A DNA stretch of 64,000 nt from Myxococcales bacterium. GTDB lineage: Bacteria; Myxococcota; UBA796; SXON01. Position 1 is the first letter of the stretch; each line of letters opens with the position of its first letter. The notes under the pieces are model-generated. The model had not been told where the DNA came from. It saw nothing but the letters and a program-made list of their open reading frames with translations, and did not search any database. The stretch lies in NCBI GenBank assembly GCA_009692585.1, contig SHYX01000001.1:124001-188000 (forward strand). The letters are read 5' to 3'. Below, piece by piece: positions 17,214-25,366 of the stretch. Position numbers and translations under genes: made by a program.

Positions 17214-18164
17214 GTGAGCCTGCGGGTCGAGGTGTGTCGGGGCGGTCTGTTGGAGACCGTGCATCCGGTCAGCGCGGTGCTGGTCGAGGCGGGTCGGGTG
17301 CGCTGGTCCGTGGGCGAGGACTTGGCGAGCTTCTGGCGCAGCGCCTCGAAGCCCTTTCAGCTGTGGACCTCGCTCGAGCAGCTTTCTCCGGGCGCGGTTG
17401 CGGCCCTGGACGAACGACAGGTGGCGGTGGGGGCCGCCTCCCACAATGGCGAGCCCGGTCACGTGGCGTTGGTCGCGGGGTTGTTGGCGCGGTTCGGGCT
17501 GGACGAATCGGGGTTGCAATGCGGCGCGCAGCTCCCCAGCCATGAGCCAAGCGCCCGCGCGGTCCCGGCGGCCCTGTCGGTTCACAACAACTGCTCGGGA
17601 AAGCACACCTTCATGCTTGCCGCCTGCATGGCTCGGGGGTGGGACCTCGACTACCGGCCGCGGTCACACCCGCTACAACTTGCCAATCACGCCCGCCTCG
17701 ACGAGCTCGGCGGCGTGCATCATGGCGTCGCTGTCGATGGATGTTCGGTTCCCACCTTCCACGCGCCGCTCTCGGCGTTTGCCCGAGCATGGTCGACGCT
17801 GGCGGGTGCCATGGCGGACGAAGACGGCACCCTGGGCCGCATCGGCCTGGCGATGTCACGCGAGCCGTGGTGCATGAGCGGCACCAACCGCCTCGATCTG
17901 GCCGTGGTGCAGCAGCTCGCCGAGCCGGTGGCGGTAAAGATCGGGGCGGAGGGCGTGTTCTGCGTCGCGTTGCCGCGTCGGCGAGCCGGGGTCGCGGTGA
18001 AGGTTCACTCGGGGAACAGCGATGTCCTGGCCGTGGCGGTTCGGGCCGTGCTCGAACGGGTGGGCGTGCCGCCGGTCGGCGCCTGGCATTGGGACGCCGT
18101 GAAGAACGTGCGGGGCGCGGTCGTCGGGGAGCGTCGCCCGGTGTGGGGGGCGGCGCCCGGCTGA
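17214..18164 (+). CDS. L-asparaginase II (Rhizobium etli-type family)
   Basis: 316 residues from GTG 17214. The family (PF06089-type) differs from E. coli AnsA/AnsB and resembles serine hydrolases. Signature blocks visible: 'FWRSASKPFQLW' (Ser-Lys motif), 'AVGAASHNGEPGH', 'VHNNCSGKHTFML', 'VDGCSVPTFHAPLS' and 'KIGAEGVFCVALP'. It hydrolyses L-asparagine to aspartate and ammonia. A ribosome-site-like GAGGCG precedes the start. It ends the rightward operon and faces the DUF5989-like gene convergently across a small hairpin. Confidence 0.85.
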   Translation: MSLRVEVCRGGLLETVHPVSAVLVEAGRVRWSVGEDLASFWRSASKPFQLWTSLEQLSPGAVAALDERQVAVGAASHNGEPGHVALVAGLLARFGLDESGLQCGAQLPSHEPSARAVPAALSVHNNCSGKHTFMLAACMARGWDLDYRPRSHPLQLANHARLDELGGVHHGVAVDGCSVPTFHAPLSAFARAWSTLAGAMADEDGTLGRIGLAMSREPWCMSGTNRLDLAVVQQLAEPVAVKIGAEGVFCVALPRRRAGVAVKVHSGNSDVLAVAVRAVLERVGVPPVGAWHWDAVKNVRGAVVGERRPVWGAAPG

Positions 18165-18178
18165 GCCGGCGCCCGGCT
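18164..18178. terminator. Possible bidirectional hairpin between convergent genes
   Basis: A GC stem AGCCGG (18164-18169) pairs with CCGGCT (18173-18178) around a three-base loop CGC, exactly between the converging asparaginase and the DUF5989-like gene. There is no T-run on either side, so factor-independent termination is uncertain. Confidence 0.35.
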
Positions 18179-18185
18179 TCCGGTA

Positions 18186-18326
18186 TCAAAAGACGGAGTA
18201 CGTCAAGCTGCGCACCGGCGCGCTGTCCAACAGGGCCAGCACCACGCCGATCAGCAGGATCAGGACGATCGGCACGAGCCACCACGGCCGGGCGGCGCGC
18301 CGCGAAGGAGCGGACTCGGGCCCCAT
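18186..18326 (-). CDS. DUF5989-like small membrane peptide
   Basis: 46 residues: a short basic N-terminus ('SRRAARPWW') and one transmembrane helix 'LVPIVLILLIGVVLALLDSA' ending 'LTYSVF'. The 'WW-L-PI ... LL ... AP ... Y' pattern matches the peptide at 41625-41807 and the DUF5989 family, small proteins often near SxtJ and carbamoyltransferases. Its ATG overlaps the AAA ATPase stop (ATGA), so it is co-translated with that ATPase and may be its membrane anchor or partner. Function unknown. Confidence 0.6.
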   Translation of the reverse strand: MGPESAPSRRAARPWWLVPIVLILLIGVVLALLDSAPVRSLTYSVF

Positions 18327-19672
18327 CAGCCCTCGAGCCCTTTCAGGTAGGCGCCGACGTCGTCGTAGACGCCCGCCTGATTGGCGTAGCTGACGTACCG
18401 GCGCGCGGTTTCGATCCACTCGGTGGTGGTCGGCTTGACCCGGTCGAGCGACGCCATGAGGTCGGACTGGGTGATGGGGCGCAGGTTCCCGGTACGGAGC
18501 GCCTCGCCCAGGGCGCGCTCGCTGGCCACCTCGACGAGGTGGTGGAGGTCGGCGCCCGAGAAACGCAGGCAACGCTGCGCGATCGAGGCGAGGTCCAGGG
18601 TCTCGGTGGGTCGTTCGCGTAGGGCGAGGCGCAGCACGCTCTCGCGGGCGGTGGTGTCGGGCGGCGGCACGAAGACCACCCGGTCGAAACGGCCGGGCCG
18701 CCGCAGGGCGGAGTCCACGTCCCAGGGCGCGTTGGTCGCCCCGATCACCAGGATGCCGTCGTTGGTGGCGCCGGCGCCGTCCAACTCGGCCAGGAGCTGG
18801 TTGACGAGCCGCCGTCCTGGCCCGTGTTTGAGCTGGTGCCGGGCGCCGCCGATGGCTTCGATCTCGTCGAAGAACACGATGCTCGGGGCGCTCGCTCGCG
18901 CCGCTTCGAAGATGTTGTGGAGCCGTTTCTCGGACTCGCCGAGCCACATGTCCAGCACCGCTTGGATCTCGACCACGAAGAACTTCGCGCCGCACTCGCC
19001 GGCTGCCGCGCGGGCCAGGTGGGTCTTGCCACACCCCGGAGGGCCGTACAGCAGCACGCCCCCGCCCATGCGTTTGCCGTAGGCCTTGAACAGGTCGGGC
19101 CGCTGCAGCGGGTAGACGATGTCCATCCGCAGGCGCTCCTTGAGCGCCTCCAGGCCGCCCACGTCGGCAAAATTGATGCTGGGTCGGGTGCCGCGGACGG
19201 GCGCCTCGGACGCGGTGTCGACGGGCCGTGCGGGCGGGAGCGCGGCGGCGGGGCCCGTCGGCGGCCGGGGCGGCGCGGTGGGCGTCGCGCGCATCGCCCG
19301 GTCCAATTCCAGGTCGTGCACGCCCGGATCGACGGCGTGCAGCACCGCATAGGCCTGGCGCGCTTCCTCCAGGCGTCCCGTCCTCGCGGCCGCGAGCGCC
19401 AGCACCCGCACCTCGTCCGCACCGAGCTGCGTGAGGATGGGGAACCATGCGTCCACCAGCGTCGCGTCGTCACCCAAGGCGCCTGCGGCGGCGCCGAGCA
19501 CCTCGCGTGCGTCCATCCGACCGGGGTCGTGCGCCGCTGCGGCGCGCGCTTCGACCAGCGCCTCGTCAGCGCGGCCGGCTTCCAGGAGCGTGCGGGCCAG
19601 GTGCACGCGGAGCGGGACGTTCTCCGGGGAGTGGGCAAGGGCCTCGCGGAGCGCGGTGAGGGTGCTGCTCAT
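18326..19672 (-). CDS. AAA+ ATPase with N-terminal TPR-like domain
   Basis: 448 residues. Residues 1-125 are TPR-like helices; 126-160 is a Pro/Ala linker; 165-430 is a Cdc48/FtsH/Vps4-type AAA module with Walker A 'GPPGCGKT' (210-217), Walker B 'IVFFDE' (265-270), sensor 1 'VIGATNAPWDVD' and arginine-finger region 'RRPGRFDR'. The pore-loop-like segment is 'VEIQAVLDMWLGESEKRL', matching the classic 'W-GESE' motif. A protein-remodelling role is inferred. It lies between a TPR membrane protein and a DUF5989-like peptide, both coupled by ATGA overlaps, forming a three-gene module. Confidence 0.85.
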   Translation of the reverse strand: MSSTLTALREALAHSPENVPLRVHLARTLLEAGRADEALVEARAAAAHDPGRMDAREVLGAAAGALGDDATLVDAWFPILTQLGADEVRVLALAAARTGRLEEARQAYAVLHAVDPGVHDLELDRAMRATPTAPPRPPTGPAAALPPARPVDTASEAPVRGTRPSINFADVGGLEALKERLRMDIVYPLQRPDLFKAYGKRMGGGVLLYGPPGCGKTHLARAAAGECGAKFFVVEIQAVLDMWLGESEKRLHNIFEAARASAPSIVFFDEIEAIGGARHQLKHGPGRRLVNQLLAELDGAGATNDGILVIGATNAPWDVDSALRRPGRFDRVVFVPPPDTTARESVLRLALRERPTETLDLASIAQRCLRFSGADLHHLVEVASERALGEALRTGNLRPITQSDLMASLDRVKPTTTEWIETARRYVSYANQAGVYDDVGAYLKGLEG

Positions 19673-20490
19673 TTTTCCTTCCAGTCGAGCCAGGCTCGCG
19701 TTGCGGGGCCAGAGAGCGCCAGGAGCCAGGCGAGCAGGGCCATCGGGGGCAGGGCGAGCAGCAGGAAGCTGCCTCCGACGCCGAGCGCCACGCTCAACCA
19801 GTGCGGCATCGACGCAACCGCGTGGCGCCAGTCACCCGGCGCGACGGGGTCGAGCGCGCGTTGGAGGCGCAGATCGATGAGCGTCGGGTCGAGGGACAGG
19901 GCATCGGCCCAGGCCTGGCGCGCTCCCTCAAGCTGCTTCTGCTCGGCCAGCGCCCGCGCCAGACCATGGTGCGCTTCGGAGCGCTGTGGGTCGGCGCGGA
20001 GGGCGTCGCGGAAGACCGACTCGGCTTCGGCGGTGCGCCCCTGCCGCAGCGCGTGGAACCCGTAGACCACGTGAGATTCCGCGTCCCCGGGCGACAGCGC
20101 GCGTGCGGCGGCAAGTTCGCGCCCCGCCTCCTCGTCCAGGCCCAACGCCTCGGCGAGCACGCCCACCAGGGCGTGGAAGGCGGCCACCTCGGGTCGGACG
20201 GACATGGCCTCGCGGGCAAAGGCCAGGGCCTCGCGGTGGCGCTTCTGACCCAGGAGCGTCGTCGCGAGGTCGGCGAGCAGCCCCGCCTCCCCCGGGGACA
20301 GCGCCAGCGCCTCGCGAAAGCTGCCCTCGGCGTCGAACAGGCGCCCGGCGGCGCGCAACGCACGGCCGCGCAGCCGCAGGAACTCCGGGGTCGGCGCCTC
20401 GCGCTCGGGGAGGGTCTCCGCCAACGAGGCGGCCTCGTCGGCGCGACCCATCGACAACAGCGCTTCGACTCTCCGGGCTTCTGGGGTCAC
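19669..20490 (-). CDS. TPR-repeat membrane protein
   Basis: About 273 residues from GTG 20490 ('VTPEARRVEALLSMGRADEA'); an in-frame GTG at 20589 would add 33 residues of poor coding quality. Five or so TPR units span residues 1-215 ('EFLRLRGRALRAAGRLFDAE', 'SHVVYGFHALRQGRTAEAES', 'AHHGLARALAEQKQLEGARQ'). One or two hydrophobic helices lie near the end ('WLSVALGVGGSFLLLALPP', 'ALLAWLLALSGP') before 'WLDWKEK'. This places the TPRs as an interaction platform on a membrane. Its stop overlaps the ATPase start, and both proteins carry TPRs, so a direct complex is likely. Confidence 0.75.
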   Translation of the reverse strand: MTPEARRVEALLSMGRADEAASLAETLPEREAPTPEFLRLRGRALRAAGRLFDAEGSFREALALSPGEAGLLADLATTLLGQKRHREALAFAREAMSVRPEVAAFHALVGVLAEALGLDEEAGRELAAARALSPGDAESHVVYGFHALRQGRTAEAESVFRDALRADPQRSEAHHGLARALAEQKQLEGARQAWADALSLDPTLIDLRLQRALDPVAPGDWRHAVASMPHWLSVALGVGGSFLLLALPPMALLAWLLALSGPATRAWLDWKEK

Positions 20491-20836
20491 GGCGGGTACG
20501 ACACCTGGCGGGGACGGGGGTTCCGGTTCAGTGTAGCCTTGACGGTGGCCTGACGCGCTGGGCACCGCGAAGCCGCGGAGGGCGGCCACCCTGGCGGGCG
20601 CCGGGCTTTCCCTTCGGGCGGAGCCCTTCGCTCAATCCCTGCCGCGCGAGGCCCGCCGGCTCTTGACGTGCCCGCGACAATCGGTCGCGACCTGCAGTTG
20701 GAATTCTGGGCCCGCCCGGCTGAGGCCTGACCGGGCGGCACGCTGGGAGGTGCGCGGGCAGCATTGGTGAACTTCGATGGCGACGGCGCCCAGGACATGC
20801 TCCACATCATCACCGAATGAATCGCGCCCCGCCCCC
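20491..20836. other. Intergenic region with sequence relics
   Basis: No intact gene. The stretch 20552-20580 resembles the right half of hairpin 1 and its flank in the dispersed repeat family (GACGCGCTGGG then a GAAG-C-CCG block), but without the left arm. Near 20767-20819 a plus-strand fragment reads 'VNFDGDGAQDMLHIITE' and stops, like the tail of an FG-GAP/VCBS repeat protein. Both are treated as relics. Confidence 0.35.
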
Positions 20837-22045
20837 CTACCTCACCCGCGTCCCATCGATGAAGACCATCTCGGCGCGGTGGCCGCCCAGGTACTGCACC
20901 AGCACGCGGGGGTCGGCGACCTCGCCGGGCGGAGGCCGGTACAGGGCCACATCCGCCGCCGCGCCGACCTGGAGCCGGCCGAGGTCTCGCCGACCCAGCG
21001 CCAAGGCCGCGTTGAGCGTGATCCCGGCCAGGGCCTCCTCCGGGCTCAGGCCCATCGTCAGACACGCGAGCGTCGCGCATGTCCAGAGATCCCGCACCGG
21101 CGAGCTGCCCGGGTTGAAGTCGGTCGCGACCGCGAGCGGCACACCCGCGGCGCGCAGCCTGGCGATCGGCGGGGCGCTATCGTGCAGATAGAGCATGGCA
21201 CCGGGGAGCAGGACGGCCACCGTGCCCGCGGCGGCCATCGCCTCGATGCCCGCGTCGTCCACGCGCTCCAGGTGATCGCACGAGAGCGCGCCGAGGCAGG
21301 CCGCGACCGCCGCGACCCCGCTGGCCTCGACCTGTTCGGCGTGTGCGTGGACGGCGAGCCCGGCGGCTTTCCCCGCCCGGAGGATCCGTTCCGCCTCCGG
21401 CAACGTGAAGGCGCCGCGATCGCAGTACACGTCGATGCCATCGGCGTACGGGAGGCAGGCCGCCAGCATCGGCCCACAGACCTCGTCCACGTACTCGGCG
21501 CGATTGCGGTCGGCGGGGATGGCGTGGGCACCCAGGAACGTCGTGACCACGCGCTGCGGCCCGGCTGACTCCCGCGCCACCCGCAGTAACCGGGCCTCAT
21601 CGCCGACGGTCAGTCCGTACCCGCTCTTGATCTCGACCGTCGTCACGCCCCCGGCCAGCATGGCGTCGAGGCGTGCACGGCACAGCTCCCGCAGGAGGGT
21701 GTCGCTCGCGGCCCGCGTGGCCGCGACCGTGGTGTGGATGCCGCCGCCGCCTTCGAGGATCGCCGCGTAGCTCTCGCCCGACTGTCTGCGGACGAAGTCC
21801 CCCAGTCGAGTGCCGGACCACACCGCGTGGGTGTGGCAGTCCACGAGGCCTGGCATGGCGATAAGCCCGCTGGCATCGATGTCAGAGGCCCCGATCGGCC
21901 CCGGAGACGAGCGCTCCATCGTGACGATGCGACCCGACGCCAGGCCGATGTCCACGCCGGTGGCCACTTCGGTGCCGGTCCATAGCGCGGCCACGTTTCG
22001 CAAGCAGGTGGGCGGCTTTTGGGTTGCGGAACCCTGCCCCGTCAT
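20837..22045 (-). CDS. hutI: Imidazolonepropionase
   Basis: 402 residues, the normal HutI length. It hydrolyses 4-imidazolone-5-propionate to N-formimino-L-glutamate in histidine degradation. Amidohydrolase signatures: 'MPGLVDCHTHAVWSGTR' (metal-binding HxH), 'GGGIHTTVAATR', 'TTVEIKSGYGL', 'FLGAHAIP', 'VHAHAEQ', 'GALSCDHLER' and 'AVATDFNPGSSP' (metal-binding Asp). The ATG at 22045 gives the natural N-terminus. No hutH, hutU or hutG is beside it. It is divergent from the Asp-Ser lipoprotein with only 30 bases between starts. Confidence 0.93.
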   Translation of the reverse strand: MTGQGSATQKPPTCLRNVAALWTGTEVATGVDIGLASGRIVTMERSSPGPIGASDIDASGLIAMPGLVDCHTHAVWSGTRLGDFVRRQSGESYAAILEGGGGIHTTVAATRAASDTLLRELCRARLDAMLAGGVTTVEIKSGYGLTVGDEARLLRVARESAGPQRVVTTFLGAHAIPADRNRAEYVDEVCGPMLAACLPYADGIDVYCDRGAFTLPEAERILRAGKAAGLAVHAHAEQVEASGVAAVAACLGALSCDHLERVDDAGIEAMAAAGTVAVLLPGAMLYLHDSAPPIARLRAAGVPLAVATDFNPGSSPVRDLWTCATLACLTMGLSPEEALAGITLNAALALGRRDLGRLQVGAAADVALYRPPPGEVADPRVLVQYLGGHRAEMVFIDGTRVR

Positions 22046-22075
22046 GCTACCACCGGGGGTCGTTCGAGGGTCTTC

Positions 22076-23002
22076 ATGTCCGTTCTCCGCTATATCGGCG
22101 TCCTGTTCTTCGCGACCGCCTGCACCGGTCAGTCCTACTCCAACAAGCCGCCCGGTTTCGCGGACGACTCCGCCGGCGATGCCGACACCGATTCCGACAG
22201 TGACAGTGACAGTGACAGCGACAGCGACAGCGACAGTGACAGCGACAGCGACAGCGACAGCGACAGTGACAGCGACAGCGACAGCGACAGTGACAGCGAC
22301 ACCGACGCCGATCCCGCGTTGTGCGAGAACAGTTGGTACGGCATCCACTACGCGCCCTACCACCGCGACTACGACGTCGAGCTGAACCTGCTCAGCCTCG
22401 GCGGCGGGTCCGGCACCGCCTACCAGGAAGACTACGGCACGGGCTTCGACAGCGCCGGCAACAAGGTGTGGGTGATGATCGACCAGGCCGAAGCGGGCGG
22501 GACCGGCTGGGACGGCGAGGAGTACATCGCGTGCGAGAACAGCCGCGGCGACGAGGGCCTGTACATGGTCCAGTGGGACATGTCGATCCTGCAGAACGGC
22601 AGCGCCGTCGGCGCACCGATCGCCGAGATCAGCCCGCCGCGCAAGATCTTCCCCGCCGAGTACGAAGTCGGCGGCGCCGGCTCGTGGAACTACAGCGACT
22701 CGTCCACCATCACCGACGCGTCCCTCGGCGCGATGGACGCGACGTCCGACGGCACCTACTCCGAAGACGGGTTCGAGGACATCAGGATCGACGGCACCAC
22801 CTACAGCGCCTACAAGCTGACCCACACCTTCACCCACGTGATCACCATCCCGATGTCGGGCGAACAGACGGTCAACGGTCAGCAGGAGCTCTGGTACGTC
22901 AACGGGCTCGGCCTGGTCAAGGAGCGCAACGTCAACATCGACGACGGCTCGACGATCCTCAATCGCGACCTCACCAACTTCACCGGCCTCACCCCCCTAT
23001 AG
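22076..23002 (+). CDS. Lipoprotein with Asp-Ser dipeptide repeat tether
   Basis: 308 residues. Signal and lipobox 'MSVLRYIGVLFFATAC' (Cys 16), with GAGGGT six bases before the ATG. Residues about 39-75 are a run of Asp-Ser dipeptides, then a soluble domain of about 230 residues ('CENSWYGIHYAPYHRDYDVE', 'EDIRIDGTTYSAYKLTHTFT'). The repeat acts as an acidic, flexible spacer lifting the domain from the membrane, as in many Myxococcota lipoproteins. The C-terminal domain was not recognised. A small exported protein follows ten bases later, probably co-transcribed. Confidence 0.7.
   Translation: MSVLRYIGVLFFATACTGQSYSNKPPGFADDSAGDADTDSDSDSDSDSDSDSDSDSDSDSDSDSDSDSDSDSDSDTDADPALCENSWYGIHYAPYHRDYDVELNLLSLGGGSGTAYQEDYGTGFDSAGNKVWVMIDQAEAGGTGWDGEEYIACENSRGDEGLYMVQWDMSILQNGSAVGAPIAEISPPRKIFPAEYEVGGAGSWNYSDSSTITDASLGAMDATSDGTYSEDGFEDIRIDGTTYSAYKLTHTFTHVITIPMSGEQTVNGQQELWYVNGLGLVKERNVNIDDGSTILNRDLTNFTGLTPL
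22190..22300 (+). repeat. GACAG(T/C) hexanucleotide tandem repeat
   Basis: About 18 copies of a six-base unit encode (Asp-Ser)n in the lipoprotein. The serine codon alternates irregularly between AGT and AGC, which interrupts perfect identity. Slippage in this tract would change the tether length in steps of two residues without shifting the frame. Confidence 0.9.
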
Positions 23003-23011
23003 GGAGCCCCG

Positions 23012-23386
23012 ATGCTGCTGGCGCTTCTGTTTGCCGCCCAGGCCGACACCCACATTCCGGTCTTCGCCAAGGACCCTCAGTTCACCAAAGCCCCTTTCGA
23101 GGGGTTGGAGCGACTGTATGTCGATCCCGCCACCACCGTGGCGCAGGTGAAGCCGCTCGCGGCGGCCCCCGCGGGTGAGCGTTCTCCCGACCCCGCCGGT
23201 GTCGGAATGGTCGTCTACACCAACCCGATGGGGCAGTGGGCCGAGCTCAGCGTCAACGGCGTCAAGGTCGGCACCATCGGCGCCCTCGCCACATGCCACC
23301 TGGCTGGGTTCGGGGCCGGCTGGTACCAGGTCGACGCGTGGGTCAGCACCGGCCTCACCCGCCACTGGGCCGTCGAGGTCAAGTAG
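23012..23386 (+). CDS. Small exported protein of unknown function
   Basis: 124 residues. The signal peptide is very short and uncharged ('MLLALLFAAQA', cleavage before 'DTHIPVF'). The mature part is a compact beta-rich sequence with 'GMVVYTNPMGQWAELSVNGV' and 'TCHLAGFGAGWYQVDAWVST', resembling small periplasmic or surface proteins, but no family was recognised. GGGAG precedes the ATG by five bases. It follows the Asp-Ser lipoprotein by ten bases and ends three bases before the convergent glgC. Confidence 0.6.
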   Translation: MLLALLFAAQADTHIPVFAKDPQFTKAPFEGLERLYVDPATTVAQVKPLAAAPAGERSPDPAGVGMVVYTNPMGQWAELSVNGVKVGTIGALATCHLAGFGAGWYQVDAWVSTGLTRHWAVEVK

Positions 23387-23389
23387 CGC

Positions 23390-24664
23390 TCAGACGACGG
23401 TCCCGTCCGGTACCGTGGCGTCCTTGGGCACGATCACGATGCCATCGCGGATGCACCACCCGTCCCCGTCGCAGTCCGGGCGGCCCACCGCGCCCCGGAG
23501 CACGCAGTTGGCACCGATCCGCGCGTTCTTGTCGAGGATGGCGCGCTCGATGACCGTGTTCGGCCCGACCCCGATGGGCATCAGGCCGCGGCGGATGTTC
23601 TCGGCGCGAGTCTGGTCGTCTTCGTAGTAGTCGGCGCCCATCATCACCACCTCGCGAAGGGTGGCCCCGCGCTGAACTCGGCTACGAATGCCGATGACCG
23701 CCCGGTCCAGCGTCGCCCCGAACAGCAGGCATCCATCGCTGATGATGCTGGCGCTCACGCGCGCGTCGACGAACTTGGTGGCCGGCAGGAAACGCTGCCG
23801 GGTGTAGATCGGCGCGTCCGGCATGTGGAAGCGAAACTGAGGGTCCTCGGCGGTCAGCGCCAGGTTCGCCTCGAAGAAACTCTCGATGGTGCCGATGTCT
23901 CGCCAGTAGCCACGGAAGTGGTGGGCCATGACCCTCCGCTCGGCGACCATCCTTGGCAGGATGTCCTTGCCGAAATCGAGGTTGTTGGGGTCCGCCAGCG
24001 CGTCGCGGAGCGCATCGAGGCGGAACAGGTACACCCCCATGTTCACCAGGTAGTCGTCGTCACCCAGCTCCCATCGTGTCTTGAGCGCCGGCGGCGGAAG
24101 GACGTCGGTGATGTCTTCGGTCGCGCTGGGCTTTTCACGGAAGGTGCGGATCCGGCCGTCGCCGTCGGCGTACAGCACGCCGAGCCCGGTGACGTCGGCG
24201 CGCGGAACCTGGATCACCGACACGGTCGCGTCCGCGCCGCTTTCGAGGTGTCGTTGATAGATCTCGCGGTAGTCCATGCGGTACAGATGGTCGCCGCTCA
24301 GGATGAGCACGTGCTCGGTCTTCGCCGCCTCGAGCCGGCGGAACTGTTTGCGCACGGCGTCGGCGGTGCCCTGGAACCAGTCGCTGTGGTCGTCGGTCTG
24401 CTCGGCCGCCAGCACGTCCACGCCGCCCTGGCCGAAGATGTCGAAGCGGTAGGTCTGCGCGATGTGGGCGTTGAGCGAGGCACTGTTGAACTGGGTGAGC
24501 ACGGCGATGTGACGGAATCCGGAATTGATAGCGTTGCTCAGGGTTATATCGATGAGACGGTACTTCGCGCCGAGCGGCACGGCGGGTTTGGCACGATGGC
24601 GGGTCAGCGGCAGGAGTCGGGTGCCGCGCCCGCCTCCCAGGATCATCGTGTACACGCGCGCCAT
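23390..24664 (-). CDS. glgC: Glucose-1-phosphate adenylyltransferase
   Basis: 424 residues. It makes ADP-glucose for glycogen (or trehalose/maltose-1-phosphate) synthesis. Diagnostic motifs: 'MILGGGRGTRLLPLTRHRAK' at the start, 'WFQGTADAVRKQF', 'ILSGDHLYRMDY' , 'FREKP', 'MGVYLFRLDAL', 'YWRDIGTIESFFEAN' and a left-handed beta-helix C-terminus ('VIERAILDKNARIGANCVL'). The ATG at 24664 is preferred; no glycogen synthase is adjacent. Allosteric control by sugar phosphates is expected for the family. Confidence 0.95.
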   Translation of the reverse strand: MARVYTMILGGGRGTRLLPLTRHRAKPAVPLGAKYRLIDITLSNAINSGFRHIAVLTQFNSASLNAHIAQTYRFDIFGQGGVDVLAAEQTDDHSDWFQGTADAVRKQFRRLEAAKTEHVLILSGDHLYRMDYREIYQRHLESGADATVSVIQVPRADVTGLGVLYADGDGRIRTFREKPSATEDITDVLPPPALKTRWELGDDDYLVNMGVYLFRLDALRDALADPNNLDFGKDILPRMVAERRVMAHHFRGYWRDIGTIESFFEANLALTAEDPQFRFHMPDAPIYTRQRFLPATKFVDARVSASIISDGCLLFGATLDRAVIGIRSRVQRGATLREVVMMGADYYEDDQTRAENIRRGLMPIGVGPNTVIERAILDKNARIGANCVLRGAVGRPDCDGDGWCIRDGIVIVPKDATVPDGTVV

Positions 24665-24739
24665 GCGGAACCTCAGCCCGTGTAGCGTAGCGCGCCGGCT
24701 CCTTGCCGCCACGGCGGCACTCGACGTAGACTGGCCGCG

Positions 24740-25366
24740 ATGACGACACTTCTGTTGATGGTGGCGTGCGAGACCGAAACCGCCCCGGTGGACTTCGGAC
24801 CCGACCTTGCGGGAACGGTGACCGCCGAAAGCGGCGAGTCCGGCGTGGTGCGGCCTGCCAGCGCGTTCGGCGTCAGCAAGGGGGGCGCGGCCCGCGTGCT
24901 CATCTCGCCCAATCCTGACGCCACGTGCGACGATGCGGCGGCCTTCTACGGCATCGATCCCGACTACAATGCAGAGGTGGTCAGCGCCGCTGGCCACTGC
25001 GTGGTCGATGTCCGGCTCGACATCTACGAGGACGTCGCGACCAACTACGATGCCAGCACGGACGCCCTGGTGAGCTTCAACTGCGCGATGGACACCGGCG
25101 CCTGGGTGTTCGAGAAGCGCTCCAATCGCAGCGCCTGGTATTACAGCGGGCCGTTTTGGACCGGCAGTCCGGCGGGACTCACCGAGTACACCTTGGACGT
25201 GGGGGCGGCAACCGCGGGCTCGGCGCTCGACGTCACCCTGGGGGTGTCGGTCTACGACGGGCGCTTTCCCTACGACAACGACGAGGCCGGAGCCGATCCC
25301 GCCACCGGCCAGGTGTCCGGGCATGTTGGCGCCACCTGGTGTGAGGCGATGGAGTCGGTGCTGTAG
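24740..25366 (+). CDS. Lipoprotein of unknown function
   Basis: 208 residues. The signal is only nine residues before the lipobox Cys ('MTTLLLMVAC'), without a positive charge. The mature part is beta-rich and has paired cysteines ('DATCDDAAAFYGIDPDYN', 'AGHCVVDVRLDIYEDVATN', 'FNCAMDTGAWVFEKRSNR', 'GATWCEAMESVL'), suggesting disulfide-stabilised surface domain. No family recognised. The following FG-GAP-like lipoprotein begins at the base after its stop, so they are co-translated. Confidence 0.65.
   Translation: MTTLLLMVACETETAPVDFGPDLAGTVTAESGESGVVRPASAFGVSKGGAARVLISPNPDATCDDAAAFYGIDPDYNAEVVSAAGHCVVDVRLDIYEDVATNYDASTDALVSFNCAMDTGAWVFEKRSNRSAWYYSGPFWTGSPAGLTEYTLDVGAATAGSALDVTLGVSVYDGRFPYDNDEAGADPATGQVSGHVGATWCEAMESVL

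Noticed and set aside
18326..19672. AAA ATPase as a proteasomal (Mpa/ARC) ATPase
   Set aside because: It has a TPR N-terminus rather than coiled coil and OB domains, and no proteasome genes are nearby.
22190..22300. Short regular repeats that could be taken for a CRISPR array
   Set aside because: The unit is six bases without spacers and lies inside a reading frame encoding Asp-Ser.
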